Positions 17,950 through 25,671 of a DNA stretch of 64,000 nt are shown here, one piece after another (the first letter of the stretch is position 1; each line of letters starts with the position of its first letter). Source of the stretch: Candidatus Peribacter sp. GTDB lineage: Bacteria; Patescibacteriota; Gracilibacteria; Peribacterales; Peribacteraceae. The notes beneath the pieces were generated by a model, which worked only from the letters and a program-made list of their open reading frames with translations, was not told the DNA's origin and did not search any database. The position numbers and the translations under genes are program-made. The stretch covers positions 165,740 to 229,739 of the forward strand of contig JABIBA010000009.1 in NCBI GenBank assembly GCA_018652955.1. Direction: 5' to 3'.

Positions 17950-19467
17950 ATGAGCGTATTAGAACGTCTCATTGGCAGTAGTCGATATCAGCAACTTTTG
18001 GCGTGGTTTTTTCGCCCTATAGATGGCTCATCTATGGCTCTATTTCGCATGGGATACGGAGGGATTATGCTTTGGGAGGTAACCCGGTATTTTGACCATA
18101 ACTGGATCAAATCGTACTACTCAGGCAAAGAATTCTACTTTACGTATCCGGGCTTCTCTTGGGTCGTTCCGTGGCCATCTTTGGAGCTTATGGAGGCGCA
18201 CTTTATCCTTATAGGAGTGTTGTCTACGATGGTCTTTTTGGGCCTTTGTTACCGCGTCGCAGCTGCAGGATTGGCCGTTACCTTTAGTTATGTGTACTTG
18301 CTGGAGCAAGCGAGATACTTAAATCACTTCTACTTTGTCATTCTTGTAGCCGTAGCGATGATATTTATCCCAGCGAACCGTAGCTGGAGCGCCGATTCTT
18401 GGCTTAAAAAGCGGGTTTCGTGGTGGCCATTTCTCAAAAACTGCAGTCCCTACACAGACAACTGGGGCCTCTGGGCTATTCGTGCACAGTTCGGAATCAC
18501 GTATTTCTATGGAGGACTGGCAAAGCTTAACGAGGATTGGCTCCGAGGGTACCCATTATCAGACTGGATCGCTGATGAAACCGATGTCATCTTTATAGGT
18601 CAGTGGGTTGCAGAGCGCTGGATGGGATTATTTTTGAGCTACGCAGGCCTTATTCTTGACCTTTTGTTCGTACCACTTCTTCTCTATAAGCCAACGCGAT
18701 GGCTAGGATTTGTACTGGCTCTGGCCTTTAATTTTATGAATGATCAAATGTTCTCTATTGGGATATTCCCACTGTTCATGGTTATTGGGACATTTACTTT
18801 CTTTGAAGCCGATTGGCCTAAGCGGTTCTGGGACTTTTGCACAATAGAAGGTGGAAAACACGTTGAGGCATGTGGAAAACGTGCTTCCCTTCTAGCAAGC
18901 GAAAAAGCTAAACTGTTGCTTGCCCGCCCGAAGCTCCCAAGGAGCGAAGGAGGGTTCAAATTTACAACCAGCCTTCGCTCTTCCAGAGCTACGGACTGGC
19001 AGGCAGGACAGAGGCTTCTTGCAGGGTTTATGGTGGTGTTCTTCGCGTATCAATTTCTCTTTCCGTTTAGACATTTCCTCTATCCAGGCTCAGTGCACTG
19101 GACCGAAGAGGGGCATATGTACGCTTGGCATATGAAGCTGCGTAGTAAGAGAGGGCGTACAGAATTTACTATCAAAGATCCAGACTCCGGTCGTGCTTTT
19201 AAGATTGATCCTGACGACTACTTGAATAATAGGCAGGAGCGAAAAATGCGAACACGCCCGATGATGATCTTGCAGTTTTCTCATTGGCTAAGAGATAACT
19301 ACCGAGAGCAGGGGATGAAGAACGTCGAGATCTATGTCGACTCATTCGCATCGCTTAACGGACGCGAAGAGCAAAGGCTTGTCGACCCTTCGTATGATCT
19401 TGCTCAAATTGAGTGGTCTGTGTGGCCAGCGGAGTGGATTGTTCCGCTTCACACAGAAAGGAAGTAG
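17950..19467 (+). CDS. HTTM / vitamin-K-dependent gamma-carboxylase-like membrane protein
   Basis: This 505-residue polytopic membrane protein has the HTTM layout. The N-terminal signature FFRPIDGSSMALFRMGYGG is followed by several helices, with EQARYLNHFYFVILVAVAM and PANRSWSAD in the middle and FGITYFYGGLAKLNEDW after. The C-terminal soluble part (WHMKLRSKRGRTEFTIKD onward) resembles the lumenal region of gamma-carboxylase-like proteins. Bacterial members have no proven carboxylase role. An in-frame palindromic insertion (about 18920-19010) adds a basic loop, RPKLPRSEGGFKFTTSLRSS. It faces the desaturase gene tail to tail with a gap of 4 nt. Confidence 0.85.
   Translation: MSVLERLIGSSRYQQLLAWFFRPIDGSSMALFRMGYGGIMLWEVTRYFDHNWIKSYYSGKEFYFTYPGFSWVVPWPSLELMEAHFILIGVLSTMVFLGLCYRVAAAGLAVTFSYVYLLEQARYLNHFYFVILVAVAMIFIPANRSWSADSWLKKRVSWWPFLKNCSPYTDNWGLWAIRAQFGITYFYGGLAKLNEDWLRGYPLSDWIADETDVIFIGQWVAERWMGLFLSYAGLILDLLFVPLLLYKPTRWLGFVLALAFNFMNDQMFSIGIFPLFMVIGTFTFFEADWPKRFWDFCTIEGGKHVEACGKRASLLASEKAKLLLARPKLPRSEGGFKFTTSLRSSRATDWQAGQRLLAGFMVVFFAYQFLFPFRHFLYPGSVHWTEEGHMYAWHMKLRSKRGRTEFTIKDPDSGRAFKIDPDDYLNNRQERKMRTRPMMILQFSHWLRDNYREQGMKNVEIYVDSFASLNGREEQRLVDPSYDLAQIEWSVWPAEWIVPLHTERK
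18920..19010 (+). repeat. Palindromic element inserted in frame within the HTTM gene
   Basis: The stretch contains an inverted repeat, GAGCGAAGG and CCTTCGCTC about 30 nt apart, with a smaller hairpin GCTCC-caa-GGAGC in front and GC-rich flanks (gcccgcccg, ctggcaggcagg). It is more GC-rich than the surrounding gene and encodes a basic, low-hydrophobicity loop between membrane segments. It shares features (CTTGCC..CCGAAGC, then CAAATT) with the element downstream of miaA. This is comparable to the in-frame palindromic elements of Rickettsia, but the family is not one I can name. Confidence 0.55.
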
Positions 19468-19471
19468 ACAG

Positions 19472-20458
19472 TTACCTCAGACACAAACTAATCTTATGCA
19501 TGTGCTGAACAATTTCTACGTATGAACGCAGGACACCTGTTTCGTAGTATTCAATCTCTTGTTCTTTGCAGAACTGCTTTACGATCTTTCGTGCCTTTCG
19601 CATATTGTGCCGAGGCAATGTTGGAAACAAGTGGTGTTCTATTTGATAGTTTAAGTGGCCGTAGTAGTAGTCGGTAATCATGCCGGGTTTAATATTTCTT
19701 GCTGTCAGAATCTGCTCGCGCATAAAGTCGACAGTCTCACCCTCGATAATAGGCATACCCTTATGGTTTGGTGCAAAGATAGAGGTGATGTATAAACTCC
19801 AAAGATGCTGATGGACAATAATAAAGAGGAGTCCCATCCACCACGTTTGCGTAGAGAAGATCAATACAAGATAGATCGTTGAATGCAAACTACTTAAGAA
19901 GAGATCGAGAATACAATCTGTTGGTTTGCGTTTACGCAGCACATATTTCCAGCTGGAGTAACGCAAACTGAATGCAGCGAGTAATTGAATCGGAAGGAAA
20001 AACCATCCTTGATGCTTAACGATAAAGCGACAGATACCTTTTTTGCGCATTGCTTGCGCTTCGGAGTAGGCAAGAATTGGGAGATCGATATCTGGATCTC
20101 CGTGGTCATGATTTGTATGTGCGTGGTGCGCGTTGTGTTTGTCTTTCCACCATGGATAACTCAGGCCAACAACAGTTCCGCAAATGTGTCCGAGGAGATT
20201 ATTAATTTTTGTGGATTTGCATACTTGCATGTGACCAAAGTCATGTGTCAGTAAACCAAATCGGCCGTAGATGAGTGCGAGGAATACAGCATTGAGTAGG
20301 AGCACTCCTATGTGTTGTGATAGAAAAAATATACTGATGCTACAAAGCAGCAGCACAAGGTTGATAGCAAAAGAGATGACAGTTGGTTGTATAGATTTTT
20401 TGAGTAATCCTGCATCTACTATTCGCCTACGAAGTTCTGCAAATTCGGATGTGGTCAT
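19472..20458 (-). CDS. Membrane fatty-acid desaturase (front-end/acyl-lipid type)
   Basis: This 328-residue enzyme carries the three histidine boxes of membrane di-iron desaturases: HDFGH (residues 72-76), HNAHH (108-112) and QIEHH near residue 270. The QxxHH form of box 3 is typical of delta-5/delta-6 front-end and related desaturases. There is no fused cytochrome b5 domain, so an external electron donor is needed. Two hydrophobic hairpins surround the boxes. It would introduce a double bond into acyl chains at the membrane. The substrate is not predictable from sequence. It is convergent with the HTTM gene. Confidence 0.9.
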   Translation of the reverse strand: MTTSEFAELRRRIVDAGLLKKSIQPTVISFAINLVLLLCSISIFFLSQHIGVLLLNAVFLALIYGRFGLLTHDFGHMQVCKSTKINNLLGHICGTVVGLSYPWWKDKHNAHHAHTNHDHGDPDIDLPILAYSEAQAMRKKGICRFIVKHQGWFFLPIQLLAAFSLRYSSWKYVLRKRKPTDCILDLFLSSLHSTIYLVLIFSTQTWWMGLLFIIVHQHLWSLYITSIFAPNHKGMPIIEGETVDFMREQILTARNIKPGMITDYYYGHLNYQIEHHLFPTLPRHNMRKARKIVKQFCKEQEIEYYETGVLRSYVEIVQHMHKISLCLR

Positions 20459-20473
20459 AAAATGTATTGTTTA

Positions 20474-20548
20474 TGGCTGGGGCGGAGGGATTCGAACCCC
20501 CGAATGGTGGAACCAAAATCCACTGCCTTACCACTTGGCGACGCCCCA
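20474..20548 (-). tRNA. tRNA-Gln (anticodon TTG)
   Basis: The 75-nt cloverleaf starts TGGGGCG, with acceptor partner CGCCCCA. The anticodon arm is GTGGA-TTTTGGT-TCCAC with TTG at positions 34-36, and the T arm contains GGTTCGAATCC. The 3' CCA is encoded in the DNA. Confidence 0.97.
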
Positions 20549-20559
20549 TTACGGGCAAT

Positions 20560-20565
20560 AGTATA
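20560..20565 (-). promoter_or_regulatory. -10 element of tRNA-Gln
   Basis: TATACT on the minus strand ends 11 nt before the tRNA 5' end, leaving a very short 5' leader for RNase P. This stable-RNA promoter uses the same -10 consensus as the leaderless protein genes, which supports reading those hexamers as promoters. Confidence 0.6.
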
Positions 20566-20611
20566 GCAAAACTCTTTCTTGTGAACCGCCTTTCTGCAAT
20601 ATTGTGCAACT

Positions 20612-20929
20612 ATGACAAATGCAGTTCCTATAGAACTAGTTATTGGCCTCGAAGATCCAGATCTTCCTATCGAGCTCTGCGATGAGGGGGAATTGATGGT
20701 TGCTCAAATAGATCAATCTCAGTTTGATGTGTTTAGAGGAAAGGTATTTCTTGTTTTTGGTCGTAGTGCTAATTCTGAGAATGAGGGCATGTATTTTCAT
20801 CCAAATGATGGCGGGAGGATTAATTTCTCTCTTCCTCGAAAGGGTGGAGATACAGGAGAATCTACGTATGTACTTAGAGTGCGTGATCCGAAAGATAATT
20901 CAGAGAAGAAGTGGGATCCTGTGGTGTAG
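20612..20929 (+). CDS. Hypothetical protein (105 residues)
   Basis: I do not recognise the family. It is soluble, acidic and predicted mainly beta (VPIELVIGLEDPD, YVLRVRDPKD). There is no signal peptide and no membrane segment. TATTGT ends 6 nt before the ATG. It sits between tRNA-Gln and the M42 peptidase gene, which starts 27 nt after its stop behind its own -10 element. Confidence 0.6.
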   Translation: MTNAVPIELVIGLEDPDLPIELCDEGELMVAQIDQSQFDVFRGKVFLVFGRSANSENEGMYFHPNDGGRINFSLPRKGGDTGESTYVLRVRDPKDNSEKKWDPVV

Positions 20930-20944
20930 CATGGGTTTGCCCTG

Positions 20945-20950
20945 TACAAT
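20945..20950 (+). promoter_or_regulatory. -10 element (TACAAT) of the M42 peptidase gene
   Basis: TACAAT ends 6 nt before the ATG at 20957. There is no Shine-Dalgarno sequence. Confidence 0.5.
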
Positions 20951-20956
20951 CTGGCC

Positions 20957-22036
20957 ATGGATAAAGAAGCCAAGACATTTTTGTTCGATCTACTATCAAC
21001 CCCAAGCCCGACAGGATTTGAGGTTGCAGGGCAGCGTGTCTGGGCAAAATACGTAAAGAAATATTCAGATACAGTCCAAAACGATGCCTATGGAAACACT
21101 TGGGCTACCGTGAAGGGGACTGATAAAGAGAAGAGTGTGATGCTTGAGGTGCATGCAGATGAAATTGGATACATCGTAAAATACATTTCTCCAGAAGGAT
21201 TCCTCGCAGTTGATCGCATTGGTGGATCTGATGTCGCAACAGCGCGAGGTCGCTGGGTGACATTGTTTGGAGACAAGGGTGAGGTTCCTGGAATTATCGG
21301 GAACACTGCTATTCACATTCGTGATCGCAAAGGAGGAGAAGAGAAAACTCCAGATGTCCACGAGCTCTATGTAGACGTTGGTGCAAAAACTGACAAAGAA
21401 GTAGAGAAGATGGGTCTTCGTGTAGGACACCCAATGGTCTATAGTGATACGCTTCGTGAACTTGGAAAAGAATGTATCGCAGGACGCGCACTCGATAACC
21501 GCATTGGTGGATATATCGTCTCTCAAGTATTGCGCAATCTTTCTAAGTCCAAGAAGAAGCCTGTCTGGACTGTGCACGCGGTGAACGCTGTACAAGAAGA
21601 GATCGGAGGATACGGTGCCAAGATGATCACACACAGATTGCTCCCCGAGATCGCTGTAGTGTTTGATGTTACACACTCCACAGACACTCCAGGGATTCGC
21701 AAAGAACAACACAGCAAACTAGAAATGCGCAAAGGGCCTACCGTTACACACGGTGCCTGTAATCACCCTGCGGTTGTAAACCGCTTGATTGATACTGCAA
21801 AGAAAAAGAAGATCGCGATCCAACACGAAGCTGCAGGTCGCTACAGCGGAACAGATACGGACCAGATTTACCACGTACAAGAGGGGATCCCATCTGCACT
21901 TGTTTCTATCCCGCTTCGGTACATGCATTCGGTTGTAGAGATGGCAAACATTCAAGATGCAGATCACGCAGTAACGCTTCTTACAGAATTTGTTCTGTCT
22001 CTGACGGCGAAAGATGAGTTTGGTGTAAAACTGTAA
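20957..22036 (+). CDS. M42 family metallo-aminopeptidase (FrvX/tetrahedral aminopeptidase type)
   Basis: This 359-residue cytoplasmic peptidase belongs to the family of large hollow complexes that trim peptides released by proteases. Metal ligands and catalytic residues are recognisable: VHADEIGY, ALDNRIGG (bridging Asp), VQEEIGGYGA (catalytic Glu pair) and VFDVTHSTD. A terminal His occurs in YMHSVVEM. Length and order fit the family. It ends at a bidirectional terminator. Confidence 0.93.
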   Translation: MDKEAKTFLFDLLSTPSPTGFEVAGQRVWAKYVKKYSDTVQNDAYGNTWATVKGTDKEKSVMLEVHADEIGYIVKYISPEGFLAVDRIGGSDVATARGRWVTLFGDKGEVPGIIGNTAIHIRDRKGGEEKTPDVHELYVDVGAKTDKEVEKMGLRVGHPMVYSDTLRELGKECIAGRALDNRIGGYIVSQVLRNLSKSKKKPVWTVHAVNAVQEEIGGYGAKMITHRLLPEIAVVFDVTHSTDTPGIRKEQHSKLEMRKGPTVTHGACNHPAVVNRLIDTAKKKKIAIQHEAAGRYSGTDTDQIYHVQEGIPSALVSIPLRYMHSVVEMANIQDADHAVTLLTEFVLSLTAKDEFGVKL

Positions 22037-22040
22037 AAAT

Positions 22041-22080
22041 AAAACCGCCTCACACCAAGTGGGCGTGGGGCGGTCTTTGT
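22041..22080. terminator. Bidirectional terminator between convergent genes
   Basis: A 10-bp stem, ACCGCCTCAC paired with GTGGGGCGGT (one G-U), lies between the stops of the M42 peptidase (+) and the small gene at 22097 (-). The minus-strand side is followed by TTTTATTTTT, the plus-strand side by CTTTGTT. Confidence 0.8.
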
Positions 22081-22096
22081 TGTAGCAGACGTTTGA

Positions 22097-22441
22097 TTAG
22101 TGTGCTGCGGCATCTCTGCGGCAGGCCTCGATGAGTCGGTTTCGGGATTGAATCAATGGCTTCAGCTTATCGTCCCAGGAAAGGGCAATTTCGCCGCTGC
22201 GAGTGAGGTGTTTCCGAGGTCGGCGGATTTCGAATGTCATAAGACTCGTTTCGATTACCGCTGGCTCAGTCGTGGTTGTCGACAGATGGTCGAAGATTTG
22301 TCCGATGGGCATAATGTGGCCCATTGGTGTACCCAAACTTCGAGCGATCGACTGTTCGGTTGGCGAGTAATCGCCGAGTTCTTCGAGTAGTTGCGCCAGT
22401 TCTGATGTTTCAGTACTGACTGGGGGGCTGGAAGCGGTCAT
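22097..22441 (-). CDS. Hypothetical protein (114 residues), atypical composition
   Basis: I do not recognise this protein. I start it at MTASSPPVST (22441), because GGAG lies 6 nt upstream of that ATG. This is a proper Shine-Dalgarno spacing, unlike most genes here. An earlier in-frame ATG at 22453 is possible. The protein is soluble and helical, with a basic middle (FEIRRPRKHLTRSG). Its codons are visibly richer in G and C than its neighbours, similar to the cupin gene at 39949. Recent acquisition is plausible. Confidence 0.55.
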   Translation of the reverse strand: MTASSPPVSTETSELAQLLEELGDYSPTEQSIARSLGTPMGHIMPIGQIFDHLSTTTTEPAVIETSLMTFEIRRPRKHLTRSGEIALSWDDKLKPLIQSRNRLIEACRRDAAAH

Positions 22442-22668
22442 CCGTAACTCCATAAATCAAAAGTGAGCAGACTAATACAGTTCGTCTGCGGGGAAACCTG
22501 GCGGCAACATTTGTCACCAGATCTCCCAGCGAGGCTTGTAATGGTACAAAAGAACAAAAGTTTGGATCATTGTAGGATTCATAGAGAAATAAGCAAGAAA
22601 TTCACTGTTTGTACTTGCTGAAACCAAAGGGTTTCCGTAGAATTTCCCCGATTTGCCCATCTGGGCTC

Positions 22669-22674
22669 TATAAT
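22669..22674 (+). promoter_or_regulatory. TATAAT immediately upstream of rplU
   Basis: A perfect TATAAT ends only 3 nt before the ATG of rplU, closer than in the other genes. Either transcription starts unusually close to the -10, or another promoter upstream is used. Confidence 0.4.
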
Positions 22675-22677
22675 CTT

Positions 22678-23043
22678 ATGTTCGCTATCGCAGACGTTGC
22701 CGGCTTTCAAGAGAAACTCGAAGAGGGAGTAAAGCTCTTTGTGCCTACTCTAAAGGCAGAAGAGGGCAAAACTGTGACATTCGACAAGGTATACCTCATT
22801 GCAAAGACAGATTCTGACGTTACAGTCGGAACTCCTACTGTAAAAGGTGCTTCTGTTGAGGCTAAGATCTTAAATCACGGAAGAGGAGACAAGATTCGCG
22901 TATTTAAGATGAAGCGTCGTAAGCGTTACCGCAGAACATACGGTCACCGTCAGGGATACACAGAGATCGAAGTAACTAAGATCAAGGCTTCTGGAGCTGC
23001 TAAGGCTGCAGCACCAAAGAAAGAGGATAAGGAAGCTAAATAG
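22678..23043 (+). CDS. rplU: 50S ribosomal protein L21
   Basis: This 121-residue large-subunit protein binds 23S rRNA. The C-terminal core is typical: VGTPTVKGASVEAKILNHGRGDKIRVFKMKRRKRYRRTYGHRQGYTEIEV, given here as the stretch of residues 55-103 (key parts HGRGDKI, KRRKRYRR, GHRQGYTE). The N-terminus (MFAIADVAGFQEKL) departs from the usual MYAVIxTGGKQ. An Ala/Lys-rich tail follows. I chose the ATG at 22678, since this aligns with the family start. An upstream in-frame extension from 22609 would cover the promoter. The usual partner rpmA is not adjacent. Confidence 0.93.
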   Translation: MFAIADVAGFQEKLEEGVKLFVPTLKAEEGKTVTFDKVYLIAKTDSDVTVGTPTVKGASVEAKILNHGRGDKIRVFKMKRRKRYRRTYGHRQGYTEIEVTKIKASGAAKAAAPKKEDKEAK

Positions 23044-23148
23044 TAAAAATCTGTTGCATATTTCACGTTATGTGAACAGGTATCTTGTTGAATCTGCGTA
23101 TTTAAAGGACAATACGTGGAGTTAATCTTTCTCTTACCCCTTAATTTT

Positions 23149-23595
23149 ATGTCTTGTTGTAATATGAATGACCCAAAGACTGCAGCGAAGCTTGCTCTTC
23201 GTCTTGGCTTTGGACTCTCTCTTCTTCTCGTGGGAGTAGCCCACTATATGAACCTCGAAATGTTCATGGCGATGACGTCAGACGGTCTTGGGCCTCTTAC
23301 GTTCCTCGGAACTATCTGGGCGTACGTACTTCCTGCTCTTCAGATTGTTGGAGGCGCACTATTCGCTGTAGGAATGTACTACGAAATTGCTGCTTGGAGT
23401 GCTGGTGTTGCTTTGGGTTCTATTCCTGTTGGAATGCTTTTAAAGCCTGTACTTTCCGGTGTTGCACTTCCTGATGTTATGCCAGCTGCGATCAACGCAT
23501 TCATCTGGCTCATTATTTACGCACTTGTTGTAAAGATGTGTACTTGCTGTGGCTCTAGCTGCGGAACTAGTAGCGGAGGAGGACAACAGTCGTAG
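23149..23595 (+). CDS. DoxX-like membrane protein with Cys-rich ends
   Basis: This protein has 148 residues from the ATG at 23149 (MSCCNMNDPK). An upstream GTG (23116) would add a poorly conserved hydrophobic lead. Four transmembrane helices and the pattern ALRLGFGLSLLLVGVAHYMN with PALQIVGGALFAVG are typical of DoxX/DoxD-like proteins, often linked to redox or thiol chemistry in membranes. Both termini carry Cys pairs (SCCN; CTCCGSSCG), which might bind metal or form disulphides. It ends at a strong bidirectional terminator. Confidence 0.75.
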   Translation: MSCCNMNDPKTAAKLALRLGFGLSLLLVGVAHYMNLEMFMAMTSDGLGPLTFLGTIWAYVLPALQIVGGALFAVGMYYEIAAWSAGVALGSIPVGMLLKPVLSGVALPDVMPAAINAFIWLIIYALVVKMCTCCGSSCGTSSGGGQQS

Positions 23596-23610
23596 TAGAA
23601 AATAGCTGAT

Positions 23611-23641
23611 ACTAAAAAAGGGCTCATGTGAGCCCTTTTTA
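23611..23641. terminator. Bidirectional terminator between the DoxX-like gene and clpP
   Basis: GGGCTC-atgt-GAGCCC is flanked by AAAAAA on the left and TTTTT on the right. It lies between the convergent stops at 23595 (+) and 23643 (-), so it can serve both genes. Confidence 0.9.
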
Positions 23642-23642
23642 A

Positions 23643-24269
23643 TTACTTAATTACCTTATCGATAAGTCCGTACTTGACGGCTGCTTCTGCACCCATAAAG
23701 TTGTCACGCTCTGTGTCGATACACACTTTGTCGTATGGCTGACCAGAGTGATCGGCGATCATTTCATTAAGAATCTTTTTAGTATTGATTATATGGTCTG
23801 CGTGAATAGCAATGTCGGTTGCCTGCCCCTGTGTTCCACCAAGTGGTTGGTGAATCATAATTTCGGAGTGCGGCAATGCGTATCGCTTTCCCTTAGCACC
23901 TCCAAGTAAGATAAGAGCTCCACCAGAAGCAGCCATACCAAGACAGACGGTTGAAACATCCGGCTTAATCAGTTGCATGGTGTCGTACATTGCAAGTGTA
24001 GAAGTTACCTGACCTCCAGGAGAGTTTACGTACATTGTAATATCTTTATCTGGGCTCTGTTTTTCCAAAAACAGTAACTGCGCAATAATCGAGTTTGCGA
24101 TGGTATCTTCAATTCCTTGTCCTAAGAAGATAATGCGCTCTTCGAGAAGGCGTGAGTAGATATCGTAGGTGCGCTCACCGAATTGTGTTTTTTCTATAAC
24201 GCTTGGAATTAGCGTGTTTTGTAGGGGTTCCATAGTGTCTGAGGTGGGATTGGATTTCTTTACTATCAT
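23643..24269 (-). CDS. clpP: ATP-dependent Clp protease proteolytic subunit
   Basis: This protein has 208 residues from [10 protein letters not shown]. The catalytic triad is Ser115 in GMAASGGA, His140 in IMIHQPLGG and Asp189 in [23 protein letters not shown] and the helical handle are conserved. It forms a double heptameric chamber fed by ClpX or ClpC ATPases. Start choice is uncertain. The upstream ATG at 24329 adds a His-rich segment that looks spurious, and the ATG at 24233 ([12 protein letters not shown]) is closer to the usual family start. It is divergent from miaA. Confidence 0.95.
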   Translation of the reverse strand: MIVKKSNPTSDTMEPLQNTLIPSVIEKTQFGERTYDIYSRLLEERIIFLGQGIEDTIANSIIAQLLFLEKQSPDKDITMYVNSPGGQVTSTLAMYDTMQLIKPDVSTVCLGMAASGGALILLGGAKGKRYALPHSEIMIHQPLGGTQGQATDIAIHADHIINTKKILNEMIADHSGQPYDKVCIDTERDNFMGAEAAVKYGLIDKVIK

Positions 24270-24383
24270 ACCGTATTTTCGGGGTCTGTGGCAGTGTGCA
24301 TGAATCCCAGAATATGGTGATGTAATCATGCAAATTAGATTTTACATTTGGGTATTTCTCTTACTTAAGCCATAATCTCTCTA

Positions 24384-25127
24384 ATGACACCTGACAAACA
24401 TAGTTGGCAACCACTCATAAAAGATCACGCAAAAAAATCAACCAAACCTCTGATTGTGATTCTTGGGCCGACGGCTTCTGGAAAGACGAGTTTTTCTATA
24501 GAGGTAGCGAAGATGTTAGATGCAGAAATCATCAATGCTGATAGCAGGCAACTGTTTACCGGTATGGATATTGGTACGGCAAAGATTACCGAAGAAGAAA
24601 AACAGGGGGTTCCTCATCATTTAATAGATGTACTAGACCCCAAAGAGAAAGCAACATCTGCATGGTACAAACAAGTTGCGCAGGAGAAGATCGATCAATT
24701 ACACAGCAAAGGAAAGATTCCGATGCTCGTAGGAGGGTCTATGCTCTATATTGCTGGTATCACTGATGGTTTAAGTTTTGATGAGACGATTCGAACTGAG
24801 CTACGTTCACCTGAGGCCGAGTGTAAGTATGATCTTTTGGTATTTGGCTTAGGAAAGGAAAGAAGTGAAACTGTTGTTAAAATTAACAACAGAACAGAGG
24901 GGTTATTTGCAGCAGGGTGGATTGATGAAGTGCAAGGACTACTTGATAAGGGATACACCAAAGATGACCCTGGCATGAAGGCCTGTGGTTATCGTGAGAT
25001 TATGGAGTATTTAGAATCAGGTTCGGATCTTGAAGAACTTAAAAGTTCGATAGCAGCAAAGACACGCCAATATGCCAGAAGGCAGGTTACTTGGTGGCGT
25101 AATGACACAAGAATTCAATGGTTATAG
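24384..25127 (+). CDS. miaA: tRNA dimethylallyltransferase (short form)
   Basis: This enzyme adds a dimethylallyl group to A37 of tRNAs reading UNN codons. The P-loop GPTASGKT is at residues 28-35. INADSRQLFTGMDIGTAK, PHHLIDVLDP and GGSMLYI follow. Then GWIDEVQGLL and GYREIMEYLE (the family's GYxE) lead to the terminal YARRQVTWWRNDTRIQWL. At 247 residues it is about 50 shorter than typical MiaA. The middle segment with the usual IHPND..RIxRALE motif is missing, so the substrate-clamping insertion is reduced. CATAAT ends 7 nt before the ATG. A second, diverged copy of its last 12 codons lies 95 nt downstream. Confidence 0.93.
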   Translation: MTPDKHSWQPLIKDHAKKSTKPLIVILGPTASGKTSFSIEVAKMLDAEIINADSRQLFTGMDIGTAKITEEEKQGVPHHLIDVLDPKEKATSAWYKQVAQEKIDQLHSKGKIPMLVGGSMLYIAGITDGLSFDETIRTELRSPEAECKYDLLVFGLGKERSETVVKINNRTEGLFAAGWIDEVQGLLDKGYTKDDPGMKACGYREIMEYLESGSDLEELKSSIAAKTRQYARRQVTWWRNDTRIQWL

Positions 25128-25136
25128 TGAAAATGG

Positions 25137-25221
25137 CTTGCCAACCGAAGCAGATGTACACAAATTGAATTTGATCTGCCCACCTACGCCAAGGCTTCGG
25201 TGGACAACCTTCTGCGAAGGT
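25137..25221 (+). repeat. Multi-hairpin palindromic element downstream of miaA
   Basis: Nested inverted repeats are visible: CCGAAGC (25145-25151) with GCTTCGG (25194-25200), CAGAT (25151-25155) with ATCTG (25174-25178), CCACC with GGTGG, and CAACCTTC-tgc-GAAGGTTG (25205-25223). The element separates the two copies of the miaA tail. It resembles the palindromic insertion in the HTTM gene at 18920-19010. Confidence 0.55.
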
Positions 25222-25257
25222 TGGTGGAAAGGGGACACGCGTATTAACTGGCTTTAA
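25222..25257 (+). pseudogene. Vestigial second copy of the miaA 3' end
   Basis: These 12 codons read WWKGDTRINWL plus stop. The real miaA end at 25092-25127 reads WWRNDTRIQWL plus stop. Only about 22 of 36 nucleotides match, with most changes synonymous or conservative, so both copies evolved as coding sequence. The copy is out of frame with miaA and has no body upstream. It is best explained as the remnant tail of a displaced miaA. Confidence 0.6.
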
Positions 25258-25652
25258 GCATTTTGTGTCTCAACTTTAGTGTAGTCGATTGGCTTTGTAT
25301 GGTTGTCGACAAAGTCAGGATCGTTCTCGTTGGCGATAGCGATGGCATTTGCCTCATCTGCGAGAGCAATCTTTGTAAGAACCTTCGGGAGCATTCCTCT
25401 TGCAGCACCTATTTTCTGAGATAGAAGTTCGTGCTCTGGAGTTCCTGCTTCAAGATCTGCACGGGCAGAAACCAATTCTTCGAGTTTACCTCCCTCGTCT
25501 TTAGCAAATGCTACGAGTTTTTCGTAACTTCCAAACTCTCTTGGCATTTCCGCCTTTTTCTTTTGAGAATCAAGCTCTGCCTCTTTCTTTGCAAGGTGGT
25601 GGAGCTCGTCTTTGTTGTCTTCATTTGGTGTGAGTTTTTCGATGTTTGCCAT
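25254..25652 (-). CDS. Hypothetical charged helical protein (132 residues)
   Basis: I do not recognise it. I chose the ATG at 25652 (MANIEKLTPNED). An earlier in-frame codon at 25703 would overlap the upstream gene. The protein is soluble, rich in Lys and Glu and probably coiled in its first half (ELHHLAKKEAELDSQKKKAE). It follows the gene at 25672-26058 after 19 nt, so the two probably form an operon. Its 3' end overlaps the vestigial miaA tail on the other strand. Confidence 0.6.
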   Translation of the reverse strand: MANIEKLTPNEDNKDELHHLAKKEAELDSQKKKAEMPREFGSYEKLVAFAKDEGGKLEELVSARADLEAGTPEHELLSQKIGAARGMLPKVLTKIALADEANAIAIANENDPDFVDNHTKPIDYTKVETQNA

Positions 25653-25671
25653 GGTACGGGTTAAGAGAAAA

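Noticed and set aside
19455..19470. A further copy of the att-like repeat (GGAAGTAG) at the end of the HTTM gene
   Set aside because: Only 8-9 nt match, with no similarity in the flanks. Chance is sufficient.
22609..22677. N-terminal extension of rplU
   Set aside because: It would cover the TATAAT at 22669-22674 and adds residues not aligned with L21. The ATG at 22678 fits the family.
25072..25257. A separate 61-residue gene downstream of miaA
   Set aside because: It is composed of out-of-frame miaA sequence, the hairpin element and the vestigial tail. There is no start signal of its own.
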